64,000 nucleotides of DNA, taken from positions 6,448,001-6,512,000 of the forward strand of contig OZ017797.1 in NCBI GenBank assembly GCA_963969395.1. Direction: 5' to 3'. The DNA comes from Pseudoscleropodium purum (lineage: Eukaryota; Streptophyta; Bryopsida; Hypnales; Brachytheciaceae). Below the pieces are notes generated by a model. The model saw only the letters and a program-made list of their open reading frames with translations. It was not told the origin of the DNA and did no database searches. Made by a program: the position numbers and the translations under genes. The number at the start of each line of letters is the position of its first letter. Position 1 is the stretch's first letter. Below, in pieces: positions 37,303 through 49,647 of the stretch.

Positions 37303-40080
37303 TTAACCTATTTTTTATAGCAATTTGTTGAGGCCACAAACTTCTCCAAAATATTTGTATTCAAAAGGAATGCTAAAACCATCATTTTTTAATTTATTAT
37401 CTAACAAATTCAATTTTATGATCCTTCACCCAACTACTTCAAGTACATCCTTTTTAATTTATATCCTGACAAACTGTCACAATGAGCTAAAACTTTATTA
37501 ATTAATTTTATTTACACCCCCAAGTAATTCAAAAATATTTTAAATTAATTTTTTCTAGTATCTCCCCCTCTCTCCTTTCCTTTTATGTAATTTTCAAACT
37601 AAGAATTCCTTACAATGAATATGGGATATATAAGTTTTTCAAGTACGTACGTCAGCATGTATGTCAATACATATATCAATACCTAGGCCGTTATGTTAAT
37701 ACATACATGTAGTTAGTATATCCATATTTGTATCAAGGTTTCGTATCCGTATTAGAGTATTTGCATTTGTATTCCATCAAAGTTTTTTTTGGGGATCAAC
37801 GATGGGGGGGTGGGGTTGTAAATTTTTTTTAAATCAATGGCTCTGGTTTTTTAGCACAGAGGGTGGGCGTTAACTAATGGCCCAGAACCTGTTTACTCTT
37901 TCCGGCTCATTGTTGCCTCTAATTATGCATTCTATGTACTTAACTTTCCCAAAGACATTTTTATCAGTCTTCTCCAAAGGTAAGGTTTGGTCTTTCAACA
38001 TTTTTATGAAAAACATGTATGTCCTCTAACTTGTACAAGTTAGTCAAGATGTTGGGAAATGGATTGAAATTACATGGATTAAAATTTTACCTAAAAAAAC
38101 TTTGAAATTCATCATTCTAAAAATCATATAGTGGAAGGTGGTATAGAGTGAAAGCAAAATTGAAATTGCTAAAAACTTTTACAAGAAGTTCATAATTCTA
38201 AATCTCGATGGTGAGAATCTTCTAGGAATCAACAAGTTGAACTATCCCATGTTTGTTTGCTTTTCTATTTGTAATTTTTAAAATTGTGTTCAAAGATGAC
38301 TATATGATTCTTCAATGTACCATCATGGCCCGCAAAATAAAACTCTTCATTGCTTTCACCTCATTGCTCAAAATTATGGTTTAAATATCTTTGAGTAGAT
38401 ATCAAATCTATACCAAAAAATAAAATTAAGCAATCTTTTCTAAAAATAAATGGTTTTTTTCTTAAGGCTTAAATTTTTGGAAGTACATTATTTTCAATGT
38501 TATACTAATTATCAATATTTCAAAAAATATAATCCAAAAGTTCCATATCTATAATAGTTCTAAAATGAAATTGGAATGGTGAAATCGTTTTAGCCATCAA
38601 ACTAATAATATAGACCATTCTTAATCCATAGAAGACCAAGGCATGTTTTGGATTCAAATTGTTAAAGATTGACATTTTTTAGGATTATAACTAAAATAGA
38701 AAATAGAAAATTTTTCTTTTCAAATTCAATTGTACAAATTTTTACTAATTTATTAAAAGAATGTGTGGAAAAAATTTCAAAAACTTTGCTTGTACAAATT
38801 GAAGGATTATAACGTTCGCTTTGAAATTAGAAAAATTCTTTTTTTCTAATCTTGTCTTACAAGTCCAACATGTTTTAAATTACTCCTAGAATAAGATTTT
38901 TGCCCTAGACATGGGAACTTTTGGGACATCTTCATCCTATATCATGATAGTTACACACCTATCAAATTTTAGATGTAGAAGACAAGTTCTGCACATGTTG
39001 CTATCTAAAAAGTTCAAGGCAACATAATTTTTTATCTAAAGTACCTAATTAGATAAACAATCATATTTCTATCAAGGGAGTACATATTCACAACTTGTAT
39101 AAAATTTTTGTGAATATGAAACCAAATTTGACTTTATGCATAACTACTCAAGACTTATTACAAATGTTGAATAGTCACTTGGGCCTATAGAGAATAAGGA
39201 AAAGTTAGGCAAATTGAATTAAAAAACAAATCTAACTGTCACTTTTGTAGGATGATGCTTTGATTCCCAACAAAATAAGATGCTTCATAACCTTTATCTC
39301 ACTCTTTCAAATATAATGAATTCAATGTTTCTATATAGATAAAAATATATTCTTGAAAAAAACAAATTTTAAATTTTTTCCATTTTAGAGGTATTTTGGG
39401 CCATTTGGTTTCAATTATTTTAAGTGTAAAATGCCACAACTTTGCTCCTAGATACCTTTCAGGATGAAATTAATATTCGTGTAAAGCTTTATTTTTTTCT
39501 CTTAAATTCTTTATCTAGAGATCAAACCAAATATTAAGCTTATGAAAACCTTCTTGAGTTTTCATTTGTCCCATTAGGATACAATGATTGTTTAGGAATT
39601 AAATTAAACCTCTTAGAGGTTATAAGATGCACCAATTTGATTTTAGTCTTCAAAACATTTGCATGTTGAAAGGAAGTACTTGAAGTATTACTCCTCCCCA
39701 TGCTACCTCACATCAAAATACAGAATTAAGGAGGATAATGTGTGAAGCTCAACTTAAGTGATCATACCAAGGAAATAATCCAATGTGACACATGATACAA
39801 CTAATGGAATTTTACTCAAAGATTACCATTTACACTTGTGGGGGTATAATATTCAAAATAATTATATATTAAAAAGATATTGCAAAGATACTAAACCTCT
39901 AAAGGGAGTGTGTCTTCATTTTGTTCCTTTCTTACTCCTTGAAGGTTATATTTTTTTCCTTCAATAGGAAAGAACTTTCAACCATGAAGGGAAAATTGAT
40001 CCTCACAAGGATCATATTTTTAGATTCTTTTTAAGTACGTAAGATTAGAATTTAAACCCACCTTTTTCATCATCTGAAGT
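37303..40080. other. AT-rich spacer of unit 2
   Basis: No gene is seen. The segment begins with the same GAGGCCACAAA(C/T)T(G/T)CTCCAAAATA sequence as units 1 and 3 and then follows them with large gaps. An inverted copy of the C-rich patch at 1048-1120 lies at about 37790-37870. Confidence 0.55.
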
Positions 40081-40084
40081 AGAA

Positions 40085-40520
40085 ACCAGTTCCAAGCTCA
40101 ATTCCAAGTTCCTGTGTCTCGATCTCAGACAAGAGCTTCAACAGCTTCAAGAGCTTCCTCCGGAATGCTCAAAGCAGTCTCGCATAAGTACGACTGTCGA
40201 GAATTTGAGACGCCGAGATCCTAGAAGCCGCGAGTTCTTTAAGACCCCTGTTTGGCGAATTTGTTGTTGCCACGGTGAGCAATGTTGTCGCCAGCTTGCA
40301 GAAGGTGGGTACCAAGCTGCTAGCAAGTCAAGTCAAGTTGCGGAGCTCAGGGCGAAACAGGAGCAGTTGCAATCCAACAAAGAGCGAGCGTCGTCAGAGC
40401 GTCAGGACGAGCCTGGTGTCGATCGGAAGGTGGTGTCGCCACCGAAGTTTTCTTCATCTATTCTCCTTCCAGACAATCTTCTGAAGTGGAAACCAGCTTG
40501 CAATTGCAGGAACGTGGACA
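40085..40520 (+). pseudogene. Decayed copy 2 of coiled-coil gene X
   Basis: It matches the intact copy from the CAATTCCAAG leader on. It has an extra in-frame stretch reading QELQQLQELPPE before the CSKQSRISTTVENLRRRDPR-coding part, but no ATG at the equivalent place. A frameshift follows the REFF codons. The downstream end runs straight into sequence related to NUBPL intron 6, which makes a clean junction between duplication units 2 and 3 near 40.53 kb. Confidence 0.6.
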
Positions 40521-40544
40521 AGCTCTTCAGACTCCTGTTTCACG

Positions 40545-41311
40545 TGCATTTGAGGTGGAGATGGTTTTCTTTAGTCCTCATTTCGTTGCAATTGTAGCAT
40601 TGATCGAAGTGGGGAAGTCCTTGGGAGTCGATCTGTTGTTTGGTCTGAGGGGTGAATGCAGGAATTACGTCTTGTCTTATTGAAAACATGAGTTATTTCA
40701 AGTGCCCCAATTGTAGTGAGCAAGGTGATGTGTGTGGGCTTGGGCTTTTTTCTTACTTTTACTTTTCAGAAAGTGTTGGGATGGCGATCACTTAAATTTT
40801 GGTGAAATATTGTATTAATTTCTTCATTTATCCATCTTTTGGATTCCAAATACACTTTTCGATTGTATTCCTATACTTTTTCATCCAAATTTGGCAACTT
40901 CATCCACATTTAAAATAGAAATGAAAAGCTTTTAGCAAACAAAGACTACTTTTATCTCATGAAAAGTAGAGATTTATTTTGAAATAGTGCAATTTAGTCC
41001 TATGGTGCTCTACCAAAAGGGAATTGGTTTGGGCATGGAAGCACTCATAGAAGTAATGGGCATAGACTTTTTTAAGAAAAGTTGATTCACTACATCTAAG
41101 TTTTGCAAATGTGAGTTGTAGTTCACCTTAGAATACATTTCATGGTGAGTACATTTTCTCAATAGTTTTATAAAACACCACTTTGATTGTGTTGTAGGTA
41201 CTAGTGAATATCAAGATTCAACAAAATTGAGATGCTAGTCCTATTGTAGCAACATCACCAACTAGTGTTGCTTTCATTGTCTATAGGGGCATTGTCTATA
41301 GAATAGAGTAA
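40545..41311 (+). pseudogene. NUBPL 3' fragment (intron 6 to exon 8), unit 3
   Basis: Sequence at 40545-40669 matches NUBPL intron 6. Exon 7 starts near 40670 and keeps the FKCPNC-coding stretch, then is split by an insertion of about 290 bases (about 40738-41025) that is shared with unit 2. The rest of exon 7 resumes with TTTGGGCATGGAAGCACTC. An exon 8 remnant at about 41199-41311 ends in GAGTAA like the parent but contains internal stops and a deletion. It cannot encode a working protein. Confidence 0.8.
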
Positions 41312-42403
41312 ATTGTATATGTGAGTCTATTACATAGTCTTGATTTCATGTAATGTCAGGCACAAATGTAGAGAAGAACAAAGTGATATGTAGATGTACA
41401 CTTACAATGTAAAGTAGTTCAATGGTTGCTAGGCAAAATTGGGAGGATATCCATTCTGGTAGGAAGATCCAATATGAACCTCAATCCACTTTGAATATTC
41501 ATAATAATTATATGCATGTCTTATCCAAAAATTATGTTTTTGTTTTCACAATTCATGAGTTTCAATTGCTAAAATCCAAAAAGTATTTTTATTTTATATT
41601 TAAAAGGTGCTTCCAACTAAGCTGAATTGCTCAGTTTGACAATTTTCAGTGTTTTCACCTTATTTTGATACATGACAACTGCAGCGGGGATAAGTTGGAA
41701 ATTGTTGACCTGTATTGAGCGCTGAATGTACCACCTGGCTTGCAGTTGTGGAGTTACTTTCAGCTACAATAAACAAGTACTCCAGTGCTTTTTTAAAAAC
41801 TGCGTATACAAAATTGTGAACGTTTGGAGGCTTTTTGTCTTTCTAAGGGTTCACGTTTAGTTGCAGGAAGTGGAGACTTTCTCAAGTGGATGATTGTTGT
41901 ACCATCTCAAACTGAGTAGTCATGAGTCCGAGTATTTTTCTCTCTGCACTTCGTTGTTCTTTGTGCCTCACCTACAGGACTACGGTACTTGCCGATTTCA
42001 GCACCTTTTTATAGTTCTCTATGACAAACTCCGAGCAGACAACAGGGACACCACGTTTAGATAGCAGCGAAACTTGCTCTTGTGGTAGTAATCCCAGCAG
42101 TTCTCAAGGGTCGAACTATGCTGAAACGGTGGCAAAAGGTCGACTTATGTTGAAATGTACGATGCGAAGGCTCCACCGAAACTTGGCTGAGCGAGACTTC
42201 AACCCAGCGTAATAGCAATTGGATCTGCTTTGCTTCCATTCATGTGAAAATACTTGAATATACTTCCATTCATGTGAATACAAAACATAAGACCTGATGT
42301 TTCTTACTATAACCTTTCCCACTAATGTATGAAGTGTACTACATTTCTGTGTACAACCTGGATGCTACCATTAAATCACTGCGACAGCCAAATTATGCTA
42401 AAT

Positions 42404-44385
42404 TTACCAAAGTGTATCCATTTCCCAGAAGGCTTCCCAGACTTCACCTCCATCAGGTGGCAGAGCCATGAGGCCCGGATAATTATGTTGATGCATGCTC
42501 TGCTCCATCTCCACCTCAAAGCCTGGAACTCCTTGGTTGACGTCATGCAGCTGCTGCTGCTGTTGAAGGAAAAACTGACATGGCCACTGAGGATTTTGGA
42601 TGACGGGTTCTTGGAGTTGCAGCTGTTGCAACAGCAAAATTTGGGCACCAGATTCCTGGATTTGTTGTTGCTGAGCAGAAATTTGTTGTTGCTGAACAGA
42701 ACTTTGTTGTTCCAGAAGAGAAATCTTTTCCTGAAGAGTGCGCACAAGTGTTTGAAGTGAGTTCAATTGATCAGTGCCGCTCAGACTCATTCCACTCTCG
42801 GTGTTCGGTGGCAGTTGAGGAACTGGCAGAGCAGATCCTTCTTGAGAACCAAGGTTGTGGCCATTTGAAAGCGCAAGACCCTGAACATCATCCGGCAAAA
42901 GGTGTCAGAAACCTAAACCAGCAAGGGTAGTGCATTTGTGACAAGGCAGAAACCCACTAGTGCGTGCACTTCCTTTACCGTGGCTTTAGAAATCATCCAT
43001 ATATAGAACCATCACATGGCCATGTGAAATACTTCTTGGTTCAAAGCATCCAAAGATGTTCGTTGAAGATACACTGTAAATGCATCATCTCAGGTTTAAA
43101 TGTGACTGGGAACCTAGGTACTACTTGAAACACCAATAATTCATTGCTTATTCATGGAGTATCCACATTATACCTACTTTAATGCTTCAATGCATTAGAA
43201 TCCTCTCACAAATGGAGACAAGACCTTCAAACAGATTCCATTTTAATAGTGAAAAGCACTCAAAGGCGGAAGAAATAAATTGCTTACCTCATGCCTTCCA
43301 TCGAAAGAACGGGATCCACATTCCAAACCATGAATGTCACCAATCATGCCCATACCCATTCTCGAGTTCTCCACCTCACTCGCAAGGGCTGGCTGTTGAT
43401 GTCCAGCTGAGTTCAACAAGCTCGCCCCACAAGGATCCACATTTCCCTCATCATATCCTGGTGTCGCTTGACCTTCACATGCTTCAAGCAATGCCTGCAC
43501 CAAGGCTGCCTCCGCCTCTGTCCCCTTCTTGAAAACTTCATAGACCATCTTTGCTTGACCGATCACCCACTTCCTCTTCTCCATCCCAGTGAGGCTTCGC
43601 GCTTTCTCCCTCATGGGGGGAATCCGAAACCAGCCATCCAGGAAACCCGGACCTCCGTTGTAGTAGAAGGCAGCAATGAGAAACTTGTTGTGTGCCTCTT
43701 GCGGAGTGGCGAACCGCCCAAGATCGAGCCTTGGCACTTTTTCGCCATTCCGTATGCGAGGTTTCAATCGTGCTTCATACACCACCTTGTTGCCCCCTTG
43801 CTTATCCACCAGTGTTCTGCGGTGTACTCCTTTGAAGGCTACCTCTCTGAACTTGATCCACACATAGGCGCCCAGGAACAGGACTATTGCTACGTAAATA
43901 TCTCGGAGATCTAAAGAAGTACGTGAGTATGCCCTAGAGCCACCCCTGTCGACGTTCCCCGTGAGGTATTGGTACACCAGAGACAGCAGAACCAGTGCTG
44001 ACACAGCAACGGCGTAAGACGGTATTGTGGTCTCGGAGGGATCTTCAGCGGGATCCTCCGATATTCCACCCCGACATGACTGCGCAAGGGAGTACAGAAG
44101 CGTTCGACGCCCGCTTTCCAACCAATCATTTAGTGATGTTTGGATTGCGTTCAACAGTCGTAACTCGGAATCCAAAATCGACAAGAAACCTTCCATTTAA
44201 TAATCTTCATGATGGATGTCCAGCACCCAACAAACCTTTGCACTGCCTACGATTACCCTCGAATGCAACTCCAAATCAGACCATAACAGTAAGTCATTCA
44301 GGGTGGAGTGAGCAGCAGTCGAATTTCCATCACGCAGTCTAGACAAGTTCGAAAGAATCCACTTAGGCAACCTCCCCTTTCCCAT
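42404..44385 (-). pseudogene. Paralog 3 of the two-TM AP2-like gene, interrupted by an in-frame stop
   Basis: Exon 1 is 44385-43288 and exon 2 is 42880-42404; start, splice sites and end match paralogs 1 and 2 (524 codons). Codon 63 (44199-44197) is TAA where paralog 2 has TTA Leu in the HHEDYL context. The very next codon is ATG, and the remaining frame is open throughout, with both TM helices, the KGVHRR...RLDLGRFATPQEA segment and the Gln-rich tail. It is either a recent pseudogene or a gene that now starts at 44196 and lacks the N-terminal 63 residues. The undisturbed remainder points to a recent change. Confidence 0.65.
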
Positions 44386-44632
44386 GTCCTCAAGTGCACA
44401 ACCTTCCCGGCCGCCCCAATTGACACCCAAACCCCCGCAGAACCTCTCAATTCCTGCCTACCGACAGGGCTTGTGAACTTCCCACTCGTCCCCCACCACC
44501 ACTGCAAACCAAAAGCGTGGGTGAAGCTCCCGGTCGAAAGGAGCAGAAATTGGAACATGCAAACCTTTGCAAAATCAAGCTCGAGGAGCAGAAAAACACT
44601 GAGGCACAGAATTCAGCTGGCTGCTGCGCTCA

Positions 44633-44640
44633 CTATATAA
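44633..44640 (-). promoter_or_regulatory. TATA box of paralog 3
   Basis: TTATATAG on the minus strand lies about 250 bases upstream of the conserved ATG. It is the best TATA match among the three paralogs. The G-rich block and 12-bp repeats lie a further 130-190 bases upstream. Confidence 0.5.
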
Positions 44641-44766
44641 GTTAAGTTAAGTAAGCGCAAGAGCTTGGGTTGTACAGACAAATTGGGGGGGACTGGCAAG
44701 GAGGGATACCTCACTTAACACGAGGGGGGGGGAATCGAAGGGGGACCAACGTGGGGAAGAAGACCT

Positions 44767-44787
44767 TGAAAGTGTCAAAGAGGGGGG
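44767..44787. promoter_or_regulatory. Conserved upstream block with G-run, paralog 3
   Basis: TGAAAGTGTCAAAGAGGGGGG lies 382 bases upstream of the conserved ATG. It overlaps the start of the 12-bp minisatellite and matches the equivalent blocks of paralogs 1 and 2. Confidence 0.4.
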
Positions 44788-44835
44788 AACCAAGGGGGGA
44801 ACCAAGGGGGGAACCAAGGGGGGAACCAAGGGGGG
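44782..44835. repeat. 12-bp G-rich minisatellite
   Basis: Four perfect copies of GGGGGGAACCAA occupy 44782-44829, followed by a fifth run of six G. Paralogs 1 and 2 have only one or two such runs here, so the array expanded in unit 3. Five G6 runs spaced by AACCAA could form an intramolecular G-quadruplex on the plus strand. Confidence 0.85.
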
Positions 44836-44913
44836 AGGAAGAGGACACTGGCAGCCTCGGAGTCTAAGAGTTACGCACAGGGGACCATGACCGACATCAG
44901 GCTCCATTGCGTC

Positions 44914-45208
44914 AGTTTTGTTTTTTTCAATTTTAATGAAGTGTCAAACTAGCAATATTAAATGTTATAGGAGTGCTCCAAATCTCAATATTCATCCACA
45001 TATTGGATAGAAAATACCACATTGGCACATATCACATATCCATAATTTTGTTTTCATCCATTCTCTAGCGATTTCATCCAAGAATTAAAAGAATTTGAAG
45101 AATTTTGGTGATTTCATCGAAAATTTTACTATTTATGTTCTAAAGGCTTGGGTGTAGGGTCAATTATTTTGGTGCAATTTGACGACAAATCGCTGGAAGA
45201 AAACATTG
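44914..45208. mobile_element. 295-bp insertion with 9-bp target-site duplication
   Basis: CATTGCGTC occurs at 44905-44913 and again at 45209-45217. Unit 2 has a single uninterrupted copy near 36174 (CTCCATTGCGTCCC), which proves the insertion. A 9-bp duplication is typical of Mutator-like elements, but I see only weak terminal inverted repeats. The inside matches a dispersed repeat at about 62310-62540 (ATTCATCCACATATTGGAT and following). Confidence 0.7.
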
Positions 45209-45250
45209 CATTGCGTCCTTTTCTTCAAACACATCCACTATCTACAGGTG

Positions 45251-45370
45251 GACAAGATTTGTAGGTTCAAATGTTACACATTTGGAAGTAGGAGATGCAA
45301 TGGGAAAATTGACAAGATTTGTAGGTTCAAATGTTACACATATGGAACTAGGGGATGCAATGGGAAAATT
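45251..45370. repeat. 60-bp direct tandem duplication
   Basis: GACAAGATTTGTAGGTTCAA starts two copies at 45251 and 45311 that differ at a few positions. Units 1 and 2 have a single copy. The duplication keeps the frame, producing a repeated 20-residue ICRFKCYT...RCNGKIDK unit in the open frame 45179-45448. Confidence 0.85.
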
Positions 45371-45479
45371 GACTATAACAGATACAATGACCTTAACCCA
45401 TTCAAAACAAGGGTGAAAAGCTTCATCTTAATCCAATACGGCACATGATATGGGAAGTGGGTAATTTCTTAACCTATTC

Positions 45480-48400
45480 TTTATAGTGATTCATTGAGGC
45501 CACTTACTTCTCCAAAATATTTGTACTCAAAGCAATGCTAAAACCATCATTTTTTATTTATTATGTGACAAATTCTATCATATGATCCTTAGACTAACTT
45601 GTTCAAGTACATCTTTTTTCAAATTTTAAGTGACTATTGCCATTGATTACACATTCAATGTGCTTAATTTTTCAAAGGATGTTTCTTTTTAACCTTTTCA
45701 AAGATAAGTTTCGGTCTTTCAACATTTTTATAAAAAACATGTGTGTCCGATCCCACAACTTGTGGAATTTAGTCAATATGTTGGGAAATGGATTGAAATT
45801 ATATAGATAAAAATTTTACCAAAATTCTTTTTTAAATTCATCATTCTAAAAATCATACAGTGGAAGGTGGTATTGGATGAAAGCAAAATTGAAATTACTA
45901 AAAACTTTTACAAGAAGATCAAAATTCTAAATCTCAATGGTGAGAATGTTCTAGCAATAAAAAAAAACTATCCCATGTTTGTTTGTTTTTCTTTTTGTAA
46001 TTTTCAAAATTGAGTTAAAAAAATGACTATATAATTCTTCAATCTACCATCATGGCCCGCAAAACAAAATTCTTCATTGCTTTCACCTCATTGTTCAAAA
46101 TTATGGTTTAAATGTCTTTGAGTAGAGATCGTATCTAAACCACAAAATAAAATCAATCAATCTTTTCTAAAAATAGTTTTTAAGAGCAAGAAAAGCATCA
46201 AAGACAAATAAAACATATAACTTTTGCTATGGAAATATGGGTAGTTGCAAAAACACCTACCACTTTTGTCTCAAAACAATCTATTTTAATATATACATTG
46301 ATTTTCGAATAAATTTTTTTTAAACGAGAATAAAATATGGATAATTTTCAAAGCATTCAAAATGGTACATGTGTGGAAATTCAGACTTAGAAAACTTTAT
46401 GTCTAAAATTTATGCACAAAAAAGAGCAATAGAAAATACCAACAAAATAGATACTTTGATGTTTGATTTTTAGAGAATAGTAAAAAATTCAAAAAAATAA
46501 ACTGATGAATGCAAATTTCCTTACTTAAAGATGTTCCTTCTCAACCATTTGTATCTTTAAAAAAAACCCTATATTCTTTGCACTTGCACAAATTAACAAA
46601 AATAGTGCATTTTGAGCACTTGTGGAAAGTGGAAACTTTATTACTCTTTAAAAAATTGTTTTTTGGTCTTGTGTAACTTTTAACGAAAGTCCCCATATCC
46701 AAATTGTAACCTCCTAATTTAGATTTTTGGATTGAAAATAATACTAATCTCCAAAATGACAATTGTAGACATGCAATTGGAGATTTTTAAGAGATCAAAC
46801 TAATTTCCTTTTAAATACTCAATATCTACAACTATTGTATGTACCTTTATTTCAAATTTTATACAAAATTGACATATGATGTAAAAGAAACTAACAAAAA
46901 AATCACATGTTTTGAGATGAAGGGGACAAAAAAGGGACAAGGGTTTCTTGCAATCACCCACATCTTCCATAGAGACGATGGAGTCTTTTTGTTCCTTATT
47001 CACCCCATGAAGGTTACTTTTGTTCCTTTTGGCTAAAACAAACTTTTAACTAATTATAGGAGCAATATCATGTATCCTTGTATTTTTAAGTCTATTGTAA
47101 TCCACAAGGTTTGCATATATATTATAACTCATCTTTTCAACACTCTTAGAAGATACATGCCCTACAAATTCAAAAATTAAAAGATATTGAATTCTCAATC
47201 CCATAAAGATGTTGAGAACTACAAGTGTATAATAAATGACTTTAAGTCAAATTGTAGAAACAAAGAATGCACCTACTTATCTAGAGATCAAATAAATTTT
47301 GGAAGAATATATTCTATGGTGTCCATCTAATGCCTTCTCCTTCTTGCTATTGATTTTACCCTGGAATGTCTAAAGAGTGAGAATTTAGCTTTTGATGACA
47401 TTCAAAGTTCGTTGAAGTATGTTAAAAAATAAGTTTTCATCCAAAATTTTAGAGGTTCATTTTCTCTATCTTGTTTTTTAAACATTTTTGTAAATCATCA
47501 TAAATGTCTTGCATTTTTCTTATGAATTTAAATGTGTGGATGACAAATCATTTTGCATTCTATTTGACAATTTCTTGTTCTTTGCTCTAAATTTCAATTT
47601 CATGAATGAAATTGATCTATTTTGAATTCATCTCCACCTAATAAAATGAACACAATCAAATTTGTTTTCTACATGAACTTGAAATTTTCAAAAATTTCAA
47701 AAATATCATCTTCTTTTGCAATTTGAACTTAGATTCTATTTCTCTGGTGTAATGATTTTTATTTATGGAACTCCATAGACAATTTGCATACACTAGAATA
47801 CTTTGAACTATCATATTCACATATGGTGAAGGTTTTAGATATTGTATGGCTAATTTTTTTATACAACATGCATGTTTTTAAATTTCATGCAAAAACACAC
47901 GTTAATTTCAAATCTTTTCAAAAAAATTTATAAATGTTCATATAACTTATAGAAGAGATGTAATTTCAACTTTGGAGGATTTTCTTAAAATAATCATTTA
48001 TTGTGAAAAAATATAGCATTTACATAGTGTGCTAAATTTTGAAGTTTGAGAGTATGATTCGAGGCTCCTTCCTTTCAGAATTAACAACAAGAGCTTAACA
48101 ATCTCCATACTTGCATGTTCCAAGTAGAAGGAGACCCATTCATCCAAAATCTTGCATGCATTTATATATTCTAGTGGTTCAATTTAGCTATTGTACATAT
48201 TCACATCAAAAGGAAAACATAATATGCAACTTGCAAGGTTATAATCTCAAGCTCAATTGAAGTAGTCATTGTTTCAATATCCTTTGATGGCCTCATTATA
48301 AGTCCAATTCTTCCAACCAAAAAGATAAATTTTTACCTTAATCTAATGTGGACCATAATATGGTGCATTATTTATATTTTAATCCTACAATTCTGTGATT

Positions 48401-49640
48401 ATATTTTTATCAAAACTATTTCAAATTTTTCCATTTCTAGTTCAAAGAGCAAAAATTTTAAGAAATTTTTTCATAAACTATGTGCTTGTTGATAGCAAGC
48501 AATTGAAATAAAGAATTCATGAATGTTTAAAACTTCTCAAACTAGATTATAAGACTCTTAGAATGTCTTTAATTTTAAAATTTTGAGCCATAGATTCTTA
48601 TTTATTACAGGTTTATGTTGGAGAATTGATTTTTAAATGTACATTCTATATAAAATTGTTAAATAGAAGACGTAGGAACAAAGAAGGAATTGGGGTAAAA
48701 AAATCCATATTCTTAGCAGTTTTACAATGGGAATGATACTTACTTGTCTCAATGGTAAGATTTTCCCAAAATAAAGTATAGACCAAATTTCTTGGGAAAA
48801 TTAGAGAAATTGAATTAAAAAATGAATTTCATATGCTATAGTTTTGAGACAATGCTTTCATTGCCACAAATGAAGATGCTCAATAACTTTCACACCACAA
48901 ATGTAAATCAAATGAATTGGAAGTATAGATAAAAATACATTCTATGACAAAGAAATCTTTCAAAAATATTTGGTTTTAGAATTTTTAGCTTATGATGGTA
49001 GTATAACTTTTGCTCCTAAATGAAATAGAAGTAAGATTTCTAGAGGCTTTTCTAATTTTTATCTTCATTTTTTCTCCATAAATAAAGATAAATTTCAAAA
49101 TATAAGATTTTGCATGAAGTTTCATTTTTTCACATTAAAATGATCCTTTAGAAATCACATTAAATCTCTTGGAGGTTAAAAGTTGTACCTACAAGTTTCT
49201 AATCTTCAAAACAACAATTTCATGTTGGAAAGTAGTAGTAGGGATATCACTCCTCCTTAACCTCATCCTTCCTTTGTACTATCGCTGGAATTTTATCCTC
49301 GCAAAAATTATATTTTAAACTCTTCTTAAATCCACAATGTAATGATTTGTATTGTGCCTTTTCATTGACTATGGTGTGAATGTGATGTGCACTTAATTCC
49401 TAAAGTTTTTTGGGCCAAAAATTAAATAGTATTCATAAAATGAGAAAAGTAAGCCTTTTAAAGTAGATCAATAAATCAAAATTGATCTATTTTTTAGAAT
49501 TTATAATTGTATGATTCAATTTTAGAATTTACAATTTTTGACTATTCCAAGGGTCTTGCCCCAAAATATGGGGGTCTAAAAGCGGTGTATATGAGACATG
49601 ACTAAGGAAAGACCAACATTATGTTTTTTCAAAGTTGCCC
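45480..49640. other. AT-rich spacer of unit 3, first part
   Basis: No gene is seen. It is collinear with about 25455-29040 of unit 1; for example both contain a GGTGAGAATGTTCTAG(T/C) block and a GAATGCACCTAC(A/T)TATCTAG block. Very few CG dinucleotides are present. Confidence 0.6.
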
Positions 49641-49647
49641 AGACTTT

